Shown: one piece after another, positions 37,128 to 49,141 of the stretch | Position numbering within the stretch: position 1 is the stretch's first letter | Layout of the letters: each line of letters starts with the position of its first letter | Assembly: GCA_021432635.1 (NCBI GenBank) | Contig: MU270136.1 | Location: 1-64,000, forward strand | Reading direction: 5' to 3' | Length of the DNA: 64,000 nt | From: Thozetella sp. PMI_491 | Lineage: Eukaryota; Ascomycota; Sordariomycetes; Chaetosphaeriales; Chaetosphaeriaceae | Made by a program: the position numbers and the translations under genes | Notes under the pieces: generated by a model | Databases searched by the model: none | Seen by the model: the letters and a program-made list of their open reading frames with translations, nothing else | Told to the model about the DNA's origin: nothing

Positions 37128-38940
37128 TCAGCTATTTAATGGTACCGGCTCCGCGATTTTTACAAACATGTCGCGATGGCAGTTAATCAAGTAAGACTGT
37201 TCGGCCCACGGGGACACAGGATTGACGAGTTGGAAATCGAATTCACGGAGCAACTAGGACAGTATTTGCGTTAGCCGAATGGTCACCGCCATGCAATTCC
37301 ATGGGGGTTAAGAGCAAGACGTCAGAGATGAGCCTTTCTCACCTCGAAAAACACCTTATTCAGCTCCATTACAGCAACGGACTTTCCCGCACACATCCAC
37401 CTACCGCCACCAAAAGTGATATCGAGAGCCCGGTCCATTGCGAGTTTCTGCTCTGGGCTGCACTCGAGAAATCTCTCGGGCCGGAAGATATCAACGTCAG
37501 CGCCGAAGATGTCTTTTCTCCGGGTAAGCGCTGCCGTGTTGTGGCCAACTGCAGTCCCACCCGGGACGAAGAGTCCATCGATTGTATCACCCTCGGGCGG
37601 AACGACCTTGTATTGCCCATAGGGTACTGGGTTCCTAATGCGGTAGCCCTCCCATATTACGGCTTGGAGGTAGGGAAGCCTCAGGGCCTCTGACTGTGAT
37701 ATCGGACTCGAGACTTTCCCTTGCTCTACCGCTTGCTTGATCTCTGTTTTCAGCCGGCCGTAGACACTTGGGGTCGTCATAATATGGAGCATTGTGGATT
37801 GAATCGTCGAGGCAGTTGTATCTGACCCGGCGATGAGCTGCACTAGAGCTTCTGCTTCAAGCTCGCGCTGACTGACACCGCGGTGAATGAGACCGTTCTT
37901 TTAAGTCAGTCCAGACTTCCAAAAGGTCTGGTAGAAGGACGCATCTTCGTAGCCGGAGGTGATACAGGTACGATTCGGGAAGGCAGGAAAGAAATGTACA
38001 TACAAACATGTCTGGCGTATCCGGCCCTTCATTGTTAAAACGTTTCACAATGAGATCTTTGGTAATCCTTGCAGGGGATTTAAATGTTAGCGACGTATTG
38101 TTTGCGTGGGTGTGACTGCGCCTAATGAGCAACGAGATAGCAGTGGAATATTCCTTACCCCATGACCTTGCCAACACCTGTCCTGTCTGTCGACTTCGGG
38201 CCCAAAAGGAGCAGGCCAATATATGAGAAAGTAATGCGTCGAAGCCATGGGATATCCATGCTTGATACCATCAAGGCTTGTATTTTATCTACATTAGCTA
38301 GCCACCCGTATATATCGTCGCCTTCGTCCAAGTAGCCGAACGGCTTTCCATGGCCAAGTCGGGTGATAACATCCATGGTGAAGCATCGAGACAAGTGCGC
38401 GAAATCTGCGACGCACAGATCTTCACCCTTGGATAAATACTTCCGTCGAATTAAGTCGACCAAGCGGAGAACCTGAGAGTCCACAGATGCCTCTAGGTCT
38501 GGATTTTCACGACTGCTGTAACCGCCGATTATCTTAGCTTTGAGCTTATCATGCTCCGCAGTGTCAATAATGGAGAATGTCGTATCCATATCGTATGTGA
38601 ACTTTGTCGCAAGATACCAGGTATCACGACGATAGCTACTCTTGATTCCTGACATCCTCCGGAAGACGTCTGGGTCGTCGCTGACGAGGGAGTTCGGCCC
38701 TACCCGGACAAGAGATCCGTACGCTCTAAGTCCTTGATATGCTTCATAGTTTAGCCCTTTTATAGTGTTGTATCCAACCCATGCGTACGAGACAGACGCC
38801 AAACGTGGGCCTGGGATGTGAGAGAGCCGATACCAGCTCCAGAAATTGGCTATAATAATCCACAGGCCGATGCCAAGTATAAGACAGACGGCAATGGCCT
38901 GGGTGTCTAAGGCGTTCATTCCATTTTTAACTAGTGTCAT
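37128..38940 (-). CDS. Cytochrome P450 monooxygenase, 508 aa
   Basis: Four exons read from the minus strand: 38940-38159, 38067-38004, 37897-37343 and 37253-37128, giving exactly 509 codons with stop. An N-terminal membrane anchor (AIAVCLILGIGLWIIIANFW) is followed by the proline hinge HIPGPRLAS, the I-helix AGSDTTAS (305-312), the ExxR pair Glu365/Arg368 (EGYR) and the haem loop FGGGRWMCAG with Cys451. It ends with DFQLVNPVSPWAEQ, as in pisatin-demethylase/benzoate-hydroxylase-like fungal P450s. It should sit on the ER membrane and take electrons from P450 reductase. Position about 4 kb past the halogenase suggests late oxidation of the cluster product, but it is separated by the membrane-protein gene, so membership is likely rather than proven. 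The middle 64-base exon is short but needed for phase. Confidence 0.9.
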
Positions 38941-39679
38941 GATGAGGAGTAACTGCTCACTTGCTTTAACTTGAAGGGACTTCCAGCAGTAAGACGGCGG
39001 AGGGCTAGGGGGGGGATTAGAGGTAGGATAAAAGCATGCTCTACCTGACGCTGCCTTAGATGACTGGCTGGTGCAAGAACCCCAAACTGACGGGAGTTTA
39101 AAATATCAGACAACGTGTTTAGACCTGATTGGAAAGATTCAGTAAATAATTAGGACGATCAGTGCGACGTTAGAGCGGGGTTAACAACTTGCATCAATCC
39201 TTATCTACTGCCTGTGTGTGGGTGTGGCTAAATGTGCAGAAATATTGCATAGATGTTGTGTTGCACACCTCTTGAGGTTGAGGACCTTGACGTCTTGGGT
39301 TAGCGCACTTTGGCTGTCAAGTAAGTGCCGACTATAAACGCCACCTCATGCCGCATAGCCGACCCATTCCGTCAGAAACCTCCGACATATTTTGTGGTCT
39401 ATCTACCTATCAAAATCTCCCTATATGTACACGGTTGTCCTTCAACTGTGTGTGGAAAGATCTTACGTAGATAATTGACCACATAGGTAGAGAGTGAGTT
39501 ATAGCTCTTGTATACTCGTAGAGCGAGATCGGCAGCGAGCAGGATCTCACATCGGGCATCGTAATAAGTAGGGTGGCTAACTAAGGGAGCTGGCGAAACA
39601 ATGGTTTATTGATCACACGAAGCTCGTACTATGGAAATTGCCGCTAAGAGCCGTCGAACTAGTGGGGTGTGCTTGGCCT
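38941..39679. other. Intergenic region, P450 to dynamin gene
   Basis: About 740 bases. It holds the P450 promoter on its left side and the 3' end of the dynamin-like gene on its right. No coding frame is supported. Confidence 0.5.
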
Positions 39680-42600
39680 TCAGCCAGAACTCGGGAACAG
39701 AGAGCGAGAGCTAAGAGTTTGGCCTAGTATGGTAGCGGATCCTGTGGGCACAACAGTCCGTTTGGGCCCAGCAAATGTACTACTTCTCCACAAAGTAGTT
39801 TTGGTTGCCGATACTAAGGCTGTCCCAAAGTACTCTCCTGAATCAGACTCGGGTGTGGATTGTTGCGACATCACGGCCGGGCGGGTGGCTGTCGAGGCCG
39901 CAGGAGTCGCGGTCATGGCAGTTAGTATCGAGACAGTCCCGAAGTCTGAAGTAGACGATTTTCGAAACGTTCGATCACTGGGCATTGATTCTGTATCCGA
40001 AGAAGATGTAGAAATTGAGAAAGTGGGCGACGGTGGCGTCGATGATGGCGCTGAGCTACGTGAGGTCTGACTTTGCGGCGTTGCGGTCTGAATCGTGTCA
40101 GATGGATCTGCCTCTTTCTCTCCTGTCCCGGTTGGAGTGGCAGGTGATGTATCTTCTGTCGCATTATATGTGACGATGGATGAGGCCTCATCTGCTAATG
40201 CGATGTGTTAAATCACCCACACGTGGTACATCGACACAAATCGGACAGCTTACTTGGTTCTGGATCTCCTCCCGTTATGCTAGCAGATATGTCCATGATC
40301 GAAGGTAGTTCTGTTGTTTTGTTAGCATTGTGTGAGAACAGTACGGTCCACATCACCGCTAAGTATTTGGTTGACAAACCTGAGGGCTCTCTCGGCCTGC
40401 TTCGCCGGCATGTTTCTAGACCCTCTTCCAGCTTCTTCACCCTTGCCTGAAGCATCGCCCTCTCTTCAGATACCTCTTCGGACTGGGCAGCCAGCTTCTC
40501 TAGAGTCTCTGTTTTCATCCGGAACACAGCCGCCGGTGTCAGGATACTTGGGATATCGCGCACAAGGCAGCTTTCAACAGCCAGACTAATGACGTTCTCG
40601 GTGAATGTTGTTAGGGACATCTGCATTTTAGAGTTAGCCCAAGCCAAATTCGCACGATATTCCGCCTCGGCTAACCTCATAATGAGTTTCCATCATATCT
40701 ATGACGTTCTCTTTCTCGATCTCGCTGCTGTGGAAGTCGTCGGAATCGACAAGCGCTTTCATTATTATTTCTGATTGGAGGGCCTTCCTAGGCCTGTCTT
40801 GAAAGGTCTCGCCGAACTCTTCCTGCATGAATGCTACAAGTTTCCCTGCAAGTCGATTGATGCCGGACTGAGATACTGCTTTGTGGAACCGGGCTTCGAG
40901 GGGCAGCCCATATCCTTCTTCGTGTGGGCGAAGAAGCTCCTGTAGCTTCTCGTAAAGAACTTCTTTCTTCTGGCTGAAGAATGGATCCACGCATTCCCGT
41001 AGTATATTCATCTCGGTGGTTTTCTCAAGTCCAATAATATACGAAAAAAGTTGCTCCACAAAAGCCTTTGAGACCCCTAGGGTCAAGTCGAGGTGGAACT
41101 GGGCAATAGCCCTCCAGGGTCCCATCTGCACTTGAAAGAGCTGAAGGGCAAGCCCGCTGTTAGCGATCCCGGGAAGCTCTCTTCCTAGGTTGCGGGCTGC
41201 GAGAGAGTCGATTTTCTGTTTAAAGTCGGTTGTAGTAATCGACTCTGGTTTTCGGAAATCGTTGTACTTGTTCACAAACGGCTTGAGGTAATCGATGGAG
41301 CAGCTCTCCTTGTCCAATCCGTACTTGGGAGCGCAAATTTTATTGTTGGTATTCGGGAAGTTAATTTCGTAAGCTTTTCCTTTCTTGGCCAGGATGGCAG
41401 CAAAAGCTTGATTCAGCTTCCTGAGTGTGGCCCTTAGCTTGTTGGCGTCTTGTCGAACGGTGCCAAAGAACGCATCGCTGTATCTGCCTTCGATAGCATC
41501 ATGGGCCAATCGGTTAAATCTCTCCGCGATGTCGAGCAAGTATAGCCTCTGATCGTCTACCTCGGATCTGTCTTTTCCGAGTCGCTTTAGCCTTTCTTTA
41601 TGCTCACTTAGCTTGTCGTCGATGTCGTGGATGAGGTCAGGTAGGCACCGCCTGATATGCTCCAGAAGGACTTTGCTCAGCTTTTTCCTCAGGTTTTCAA
41701 CTCCACGGCTTGAGTGTCTAACGGTACTCCACTCTCCAGATTTGAAGAGTACCTGCTCCTTCAGATCTCTGAGTTCACAGCTGAGGTCTTTCTCCTCGTC
41801 CGATCGGTTCCGTAAAACGAACCACCCGAGCAAGACGTCATGCTCGGGTTCTAGACCGTTAATAAGGTCGATGTACTTTCGACAGTTTGGTCCATGGCCG
41901 GCAAGATCTGGCTTCGTAACCACTCCCAGAGTTCGTTGCCTCGTGGGATCGTACTTCCGGACCTCTTCTAGAACTGTTTGGCTGGCATAGTTGTAGTTCG
42001 CGGCGACAACGGCTAGAATTATGCTCTTGTCCTGTCGCATGTAGTGCTCGATTAGCTCATAAGCAATTTGCCTGCCTTCCTTGGACTGATCAGAGGTTGC
42101 CGAGTGGAAGAAACCCGGAAGATCTACAAGAGTGAGCGACTCTATATCTGGCCCGTGGATCTCCACACGTAAAACGTCCTTCGAGAATTCGCCCTTGCGG
42201 ATCTTCATTCTCTCCTTCGCCTCGTTGATAATTTCTGGAAGAACATCTTTGTCGAAGCCTGACCTTCGAAACGGTTGGGACTCGGCATCATTATGCTCTG
42301 GAGAATCTGAATCGTGGGCATATTGGATTGAAACATTCACCCTCGTCTCATTTGCCTTGCGGAGGACCAGCTCTGTGGCGAATCGAGTGCACACGTCTTC
42401 ATCCACAGGAAAACGGACGCGAGAGATTGCCTCCAGAACAGAGCTCTTTCCCGATGATTCTGGAGCATCGTTAGTTGATACTTGTTACTCCCAGAGTGTT
42501 TCACAGCGGCGGCGGGAGGCGGCCTTTAGTCGGCACGATATGGAATGAGGGCGTCATAGGGGTTTGCTGCCCTCAAAGGATCGTAATAGGGAAATATGGG

Positions 42601-42776
42601 GTTCAAGGTGGCTTACGGTCACCAACGACAATGATTTGGGGAAGATTGACGAGCTCCCCGACTTTGATCGCTCGAAGGTTGTCGATGGCATCAAGAAGGG
42701 CTTTCCCTTCCCCACTGCTTAGCTGAGACAATATTTCGGAATCGACGCCGCTGACATCTTCAGAAGTCGGTAACAT
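39680..42776 (-). CDS. Dynamin-like GTPase with Ser/Thr-rich tail, 917 aa
   Basis: Five exons read on the minus strand: 42776-42617, 42459-40676, 40620-40380, 40310-40254 and 40191-39680; total 2754 bases, all phases agreeing. The GTPase domain has LPQIIVVGDQSSGKSS (G1, residues 45-60, across intron 1), DLPG (G3) and VTKPD (G4). The middle/stalk region is followed by a GED-like segment in exon 3: TFTENVISLAVESCLVRDIP, ILTPAAVFRM, ending in a coiled coil (EEVSEERAMLQARVKKLEEG). Exons 4-5 add about 190 residues rich in Ser, Thr and Pro that are not part of the usual domain. No pleckstrin-homology domain or membrane anchor is seen, so it resembles the Mx/Vps1-like soluble dynamins numerous in filamentous fungi. 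Presumed to act in membrane remodelling; target unknown. ATG 42776 is chosen because it directly precedes the conserved start; the upstream frame is open but unconserved in appearance. Confidence 0.88.
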
Positions 42777-44639
42777 TTTGACTCCAAGGGACGCTTTGTG
42801 GTGTATATCTGCGGGGGAACTGGAACTGCGGAGGGGGCGCTTCACGGGGTTTAAGCAAGAGTGAATGTCGTGCGGATCTATAATTTGCAAGCAGAGCGAA
42901 GAGGGATATCGCGACTTCAACCGAGCAGTATAAGGGTGACTGGATTAATCAATCAATATCGGCCGCTCAAAAAAAACAAAAAAACACAGGAAAACCGAGC
43001 TAAGGCGCTAGTATGACTCTCAATCGTCGCGCCCGGATTGCACAGACCCTTGGCGCAAACAGCGCTGGCCAGGTCCTCTGCCAAGGCAAGACCGTGAAAC
43101 TGATAAAAGCAGTGAGAAGACTTGGCCTTTGGGGAACGAGTCAGTATCGCGGCCCTCACGGATATCTTGGGCTGTTTCACTAGCTGTACTCACAAGCGAA
43201 CATCACCTCGATGGAAACTGATTAGCGACAGAATCTCTGGTTCGTTTCTCTGCTGACAATTGGTATTTGTTTCAGGCGCTCGGTTGCATGTTGACCTCCC
43301 GTACGGACGTCCGAATGGGGCAATAATGGATACTTTTGTTGCGCTGGAATTTTCTAGGGCATACTAGCTCTATGAACGAGGCTGCCAAGTGACCAATGCC
43401 GGTTTGGCGAGCGGACCCATCTGGTAGTGAAAGGTACCTGTTGGTTTGCCACTGTTTTATAACGTCAATTCGCGTTTTAACACACGCATACCGTACCTTG
43501 CTGAGTCGGTGTCCCCTGCTTCAAACCCCAAATAGTTGAGCAAAGGCCACTCAATTACTACTGGCGCTTGGCTTTACCGTCCCTTGTGCCTGGAACACAA
43601 ATGGGTAGATGGATCCTTCTTAATGAAGCCATACAGTGATATAGTGCTGTTTCCGTTGCCGTGAGCCTGTGCTACGGTGTTCCGGCCGATGGACTCTAGG
43701 CAGTCGATGGCGGATACGACGGCGGCGGCGACAATAAGAGAGTTGAGGGTGATTGTGTCTCAGAAGGAGCTGATGCTCGCATATACAATCTGTTCGACGC
43801 GCTAACCATGCTAAAGAGAGCCGGCGGAAGAAATGTACCTAGTAAGAGTCAACCATGCAAAATGCGAGAACGAAAGTCAGCACCAAAGGTCTGAAAATGT
43901 AGCTATGCTAAGTTAACGCGAGCTCTGCGTCAAAGATCTTCGAGATGTCGGTTGTTCTACTATGGCTAGCTTTTGAATTGTTTGAAACCCGATCTCGTGG
44001 TGGTTAGTTTGGAGGAAGGGGTGGGGGGTAATATGATGGTTGTGTTTTTCAAGGATGGCTTAGACGAGGATAAAGCGGCCCGAGGCTTTTAGACTCGATT
44101 GCATGTCCGTGGCAGACCCAACATGTGAGGCCTTGTGCTAGATCTAATGTTTTACGGAGGCCATCTAGTTGTGTGGGTGTAGTGCGCTAGCTAGTCGCAC
44201 TGAGCGCTCCTCATCAGTACATATTACTGTATAAGCTCCTCAGGCCGAGAAACTTCTTATCTCTTGAATGGATTGTAAAAGCTGACCTTAAGAAGGCTTG
44301 CACAGCCAGGGTTAGTTCCAGTCCCAGATTTTCGATAAATTACCTAAGGTACGGCAATTTTACGGGCTGATGTCTGTTAATAGAGCTCTAACCAAATAAT
44401 AGCAGCTTAAAAATCTCGCTTTCATTTACCCCGAAGGCCCCGCCGACGCCAGTTTTAATTCGGGCTATGCGATTAGCCCACAACACCTAGTCCAAACTCG
44501 CAGCCGTATGGGAAAAGTCCTTGATATTCCCAGACATGGTCTACTTAATTCCCCAATTGTCCGCTCTTATCGATTATGCGTTCTGCCACAGCTGACCATC
44601 CCATTAAGCTTGGTCGCATCCCTGTTTCCCGGTACTAAG
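42777..44639. other. Intergenic region, dynamin gene to sulfatase
   Basis: About 1.9 kb with no supported gene. It contains a poly-A/AC run near 42,967-42,990 and a short GGC/GGA-rich stretch near 43,715-43,735. An in-frame ATG at 44,508 could add 44 residues to the sulfatase; the added segment has a hydrophobic patch but starts poorly for a signal peptide. Confidence 0.45.
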
Positions 44640-46402
44640 ATGGCCACTCCCGCAGCCCAAGATGGCCGCCGTCCCAACTTTCTCCTTATTGTTGCCGACG
44701 ACCTCGGATTCTCGGACATCGGCGGATTCGGCGGAGAGATTCAGACGCCGAACCTCGACTCACTGGGGGCCGGCTCGGGGGGGCTGAGGATGACCAACTT
44801 TCACACTGCTTCGATGTGCAGCCCCACGCGTGCCATGCTTCTGTCGGGCACCGATAATCATATTGCTGGTCTTGGTCAAATGGAAGCATGGGGCCGCGGC
44901 CGCGACCCCCCTGTTCCCTGGGCGTCCCGGCCGGGATACGAAGGCTACCTGAACTTTCGCGTAGCGGCTTTGCCCGAAATATTGCAGGATGCAGGATACT
45001 ACACCGCCATGAGTGGCAAGTGGCATCTGGGCCTCAAGAAAGAGGTGACACCTCAAGCGCGAGGCTTCGAGAGAAGCTTCGCATTGTTACCTGGTGGTGC
45101 CAGTCACTTCATGTACGAACCCAAGAAACCGGACGGCACGCCTGTTTTTGCCCATTGGGCTAGTCTATACAATAAGAATGGTGAAACGGTTGATCCAAGA
45201 TCTTTCCCAGACGACTACTACACATCGGACTACTTTACTGGCCAACTGCTTGAGTTCCTGGAGGAACGTGAGGAGGATCCGGCCAAGAAGGAGAAGCCAT
45301 TCTTTGCATTTTTGGCGTTCACCGCCCCGCATTGGCCGCTCCAAGCTCCACAGGAGAACATTCAAAAGTATGCTGGGGTTTATGATAACGGGCCGGATGC
45401 GCTACGCCATCAAAGACTACGCAGACAGGTCGAACTCGGCCTCTTGCCTGCCGACGTACAGCCACACCCCGTCGAAGCTGGCTCAGCGAAGGAGTGGGAA
45501 GATATGACGCCCGAGGAAAGGCAATGGTCAGCCAAGACTATGGAAGTCTTTGCGGGCATGGTCGATCGCATGGACTGGAATATCGGTCGTGTTTTGGATC
45601 AAATAAAGCAGTATGGCGAGTGGGACAACACTTTTGTCGTCTTCATGAGCGATAATGGTGCCGAGGGTGCAATCATCGAGGCGATCCCCATGACCGGCGA
45701 TGTGATCAAGAAAGCGATTGACAAGGCATATAATAACGACGTGGAGAACCTCGGAAATCCTGATTCCTTTATCTGGTATGGACCGAGATGGGCACAGGCA
45801 TCGACGGCTCCTAGCAGAATGCACAAAGGGTACATTACCGAAGGCGGGATCAGATGTCCAGCAATTATCCACTACCCCCCGGTATCTAAAGTCCATGGTG
45901 GCGGGGGCATTACAGACATATTCACAACGGTAATGGACATCCTTCCCACCTTTCTAGATTTCGCTGGAATTCCGCAACCAGGGACAACGTTCCGGGGGCG
46001 GGATGTAGTTGAGATTAAAGGCAAATCGTGGAGGCCGATGCTGGAGGGACCAGCGACCACCCTTTATGACGAGAATACAGCGATCGGATGGGAGTTGTTC
46101 TTCCACCAGGCTATCCGGAAGGGAAAGTACAAAGCGGTGTTCATTCCAAAGCCGAAGGGCCCGGAAAAGTGGCAGCTCTATGATGTCGAAAAGGACATGG
46201 GGGAAATCCATGACTTGGCAGAGCAGAAGCCCAAAGTTCTTGAGGAACTTGTTAAATGCTGGCTCGCATATGTGGCCGAGTTTGGCGTGTTTTTGTGAGT
46301 CATCTTTTGCAACTGGCTATCCATCGTGGCCAGCTGTAGACGCTAACCCGGGATTTTAGGAGAGAAGAGCTCGAAAGGGACTATCAACTGCCTCTTCATT
46401 AA
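44640..46402 (+). CDS. Type I sulfatase (arylsulfatase-like), 565 aa
   Basis: Exon 1 runs 44640-46294 and exon 2 46360-46402; the join restores LREELERDYQLPLH and stop, replacing a premature TGA at 46,296. The signature CSPTRAMLLSG has Cys60, the residue converted to formylglycine in type I sulfatases. Metal ligands are DD (20-21) in IVADDLGFSD and DNG in MSDNGAEGA; MSGKWHLG is also present. The motif DNHIAGLGQME points to the arylsulfatase group that includes bacterial AtsA. It hydrolyses sulfate esters. No signal peptide at ATG 44640, so it is probably intracellular; starting at 44508 would add 44 residues. It lies tail to tail with the sugar transporter and near the polysaccharide lyase. 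The natural substrate (sulfated sugar, or simple aryl or alkyl sulfate for sulfur supply) is not decided by sequence. Confidence 0.92.
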
Positions 46403-46617
46403 AATCTTAGTATCAGTACGCGAAGAGGAGACTGGTTTCAAAGATAGAGCGCAAACACATAGGATTGGTTTAATCCCGCCTTTAGAAACTCAAGGTTGAT
46501 TTGGAGCATCATAACATAGTAAAAGGCTATGGGCATTATCGCTATGGTATTCGTGAATTTCCATACACGCAATGAACCCTTCTCAGTGGCCCTTTCCATG
46601 ACACAAACCGAAGCTAC

Positions 46618-48231
46618 TCAAACAACGGTCTGGGTAGCAAGATCGACTTGGCTCTTCTTGAAGTCTCGCGCACTAACTTTGTTCTTGAAGAGGATATCCA
46701 CCTCCGCGAATGTGCGGTTCTTCGTTTCGGGAAGGCGAAAGTAGGCCCAGATAAGACTGAGACACATCCAGAAGCCGAAAAAGAACCCGGCCTTAGCGCC
46801 CCAGTTCCATGCCGCCTTCTGAACCATGTGAGGTACGAGCTGGCTATTGACCATGCCCAAGACATTGTAAGCCGTTCGGGCTGCCACAACGCTCTTGGTG
46901 CGGAGATAGTTGGAAGGGATCTCGGTGACGATGGTGTACACGATGGGGCCGATAGTGAAGAAGAAGACGAAGTATTCGACCAAAAGAATGCATCCAATTC
47001 CGTAAGCGATGTTGGCGTGAGTAGCGGGATCTGGGATGCCTAGAAAGCCGATGAGGAAGGTTGTCGAGGCCATGAACACAGTCCCGCTTATCAGGAGAGT
47101 TCTCCGTCCTACCCTTTGACTTAAATAGCAAGCAATGAAGACCCCAATGATGGCCAAAGAGTACTCCCCCATCCCAAAGTCAAACGCGGCGGCAGTAGGC
47201 AGGCCAGCTTGCTCTAGAAAGTAAACGACGTTGCCCACAAGAGGCGAGGACAAGCCCTGGATAAGATAGACAAATACGGTGATCTCGGTCCGTCGGAAGT
47301 CTACCCCTTTGAAAAGATCCCAGTAAGAACTGGTGGAATTCATCTCATTCTCGATCTTGACAGTGTACACCATCATAGAGACGGTGTTGTTCAGCTCCTC
47401 CTCGGTCACGGTGCTCGACCGTAGACGACGCAACGATTTGATGGCATCCTCGGAGCGTCCCCTGCGGATGAGCCACCATGGAGATTCAGGCGCCAAGAAG
47501 ATACCAATCGCGAGAGGGATGGGGAGCGCCCATTGGAGTGCGAAGGGAATGCGGTATGCCCACTCGCCTTCCATGGACAGGAAGCCGGTGAGCGTGCCGG
47601 TGCCGATGAGATAGCCAACGCTCCAGCAGAGGGAAACGAGCATGGTCAGGTAGGGCCGCAGCACATTTGGGCAGACTTCGGCGGCATAAGTGGTGGTTAA
47701 GGTTTGGAAGACGCCCCAGGGGATACCAAGCAAGATCTCGGCGCCCAGATACATATAGATGCTAGTGGCGAAGAATTGCAGAAAGATGAAGGCCACCATG
47801 AGAACGAGGCAGCCTATCATGACCCGCCGGTATCCGAACCAATCCGCAAACAAGCCGTTGAGAAGCAGACCGATGATCTCGCCAGCCTGGACCCCGTTGC
47901 CGATGGCCGACTGCATGTCGGCCGGGATCTGGTAATCCCCCGAGCTTGTGAGCGTGCCGTAGCGTTCTCGGAAAGGCGGAAACGCATTGAAACCCGAGAT
48001 GAAGGCGTGGTCGAAGCCTTCCATGATGAGTGCGGCCGAGAACCAGATGGACCAGAAGACGGCCTTGGGGTACTTGCGCACGCCCTCGTAGAAGCTCATC
48101 TCGTGCTCATCGTCAGTGGCCTGCTGCGCGCCTTTCAGGATTTCATCTGCGGTGATGTATCCCTCCGGGTCCTTCTCGTCGAGGACGACCACGGACTTGG
48201 GGTCCGAAACATCTTCCTGGTGGTGGGTCAT
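46618..48231 (-). CDS. MFS sugar/H+ symporter, alpha-glucoside permease-like, 537 aa
   Basis: Intronless, ATG 48231. Twelve hydrophobic helices with the sugar-porter signatures: GFDHAFISGF in helix 1, DWFGYRRVM in the first cytoplasmic loop, PESPWWLIRRGR at the end of helix 6, RVGRRTLL in the second half and PETKNRTFAEVD after helix 12. The acidic N-terminal tail and overall layout match fungal maltose/alpha-glucoside permeases. The substrate class is not fixed: oligosaccharide or disaccharide import is expected for this branch. It shares a 910-base divergent promoter region with the PL26-like lyase, and is convergent with the sulfatase 215 bases away. The simplest reading is uptake of the sugars that these two enzymes process. 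Confidence 0.92.
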   Translation of the reverse strand: MTHHQEDVSDPKSVVVLDEKDPEGYITADEILKGAQQATDDEHEMSFYEGVRKYPKAVFWSIWFSAALIMEGFDHAFISGFNAFPPFRERYGTLTSSGDYQIPADMQSAIGNGVQAGEIIGLLLNGLFADWFGYRRVMIGCLVLMVAFIFLQFFATSIYMYLGAEILLGIPWGVFQTLTTTYAAEVCPNVLRPYLTMLVSLCWSVGYLIGTGTLTGFLSMEGEWAYRIPFALQWALPIPLAIGIFLAPESPWWLIRRGRSEDAIKSLRRLRSSTVTEEELNNTVSMMVYTVKIENEMNSTSSYWDLFKGVDFRRTEITVFVYLIQGLSSPLVGNVVYFLEQAGLPTAAAFDFGMGEYSLAIIGVFIACYLSQRVGRRTLLISGTVFMASTTFLIGFLGIPDPATHANIAYGIGCILLVEYFVFFFTIGPIVYTIVTEIPSNYLRTKSVVAARTAYNVLGMVNSQLVPHMVQKAAWNWGAKAGFFFGFWMCLSLIWAYFRLPETKNRTFAEVDILFKNKVSARDFKKSQVDLATQTVV

Positions 48232-49141
48232 GCCGTCGGCTTGTTGCTCAATGCGATCTGGGACGTCGAGTATGTGGCTGGCTTGGCAGCTGCTGACTGC
48301 GCTTAGAAGGCCTTGGCGGCATCCAAATATATTATTTTCGAGAACGGGTTCAGGGGGGAGGCCTGGCCTCCCTCCTTGGCATGTGTTATTACCCCTTGTC
48401 CCACTCCTACCCTTTCTGCACTAGGTCTCTCACACGCCACGTCACGGGCGCCCCCGGGCGCGCCGTTCGCAATTGCTCCGGGGGCGTCGTCTGCGGGGGA
48501 GCGGCTGCGGGGTGCAGCACGCTAGGACGAGCCATTGGGGTAAGACGGCCGGGGGGACCTGGGGGTTCACTGGGGATATGCTGGGCCTAACACGGGGATA
48601 CGGGGTATCTCTGGCGGAATCCTTCGTCCCCGTGACGTTGCCCGCTCAGAAAATGATCGGGCGGCGGGCGAATGGGGACGGGCCATGGATCGCGAGAAAG
48701 GAGATTACCTGATAAACCCCATACCAAAGCACGATGACGTGACTTCGATAAGACCGTCGCGAGAACTATAGCCCGAAGTCACCGAAAAGGTCCACCAATC
48801 TCCAGCGGTAACGGAAGATGCGGCATCAAGGAGTTCTCTCTCTGCGCCCACTCGGGTTCCCGAGATCGGCCTGGTCTCTGGCAATAACCTTGCGGCCATT
48901 TCTCCCTGACCGGTACCAGCCAGCAGCTGTCCATTCGCGCCTATCTTATTTCGGCTCCACCCGGCCTTGGCGATTGTTCCTGTAATTCGGTAACGCGCCA
49001 AGCGATTCTTACTACCCGCCTCACCTGCCTCCCGGGCTAGTTTGCAATCGCCAAGACTCGCATACTAGGGAGAGTCGTATTCTGCCAAGACCAGAACTGG
49101 TCCGCAAATCCTCAACATAGCAAAGTGAACCTCATTTTCCA
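48232..49141. promoter_or_regulatory. Divergent promoter, sugar transporter / PL26-like lyase
   Basis: A 910-base region, unusually GC-rich for an intergenic stretch here, between start codons that point apart. Open frames inside it are low-complexity and without family resemblance. Shared control of transporter and lyase is likely from the layout. Confidence 0.5.

Noticed and set aside
37322-38219. P450 gene looked interrupted by stops in its middle
   Set aside because: Two introns with proper GT..AG ends remove the stops, and the total exon length is an exact multiple of three with all P450 motifs in frame.
46288-46302. Premature stop near the sulfatase C-terminus
   Set aside because: The TGA is inside a GTGAGT intron donor; splicing to 46,360 restores the frame to a stop at 46,402.
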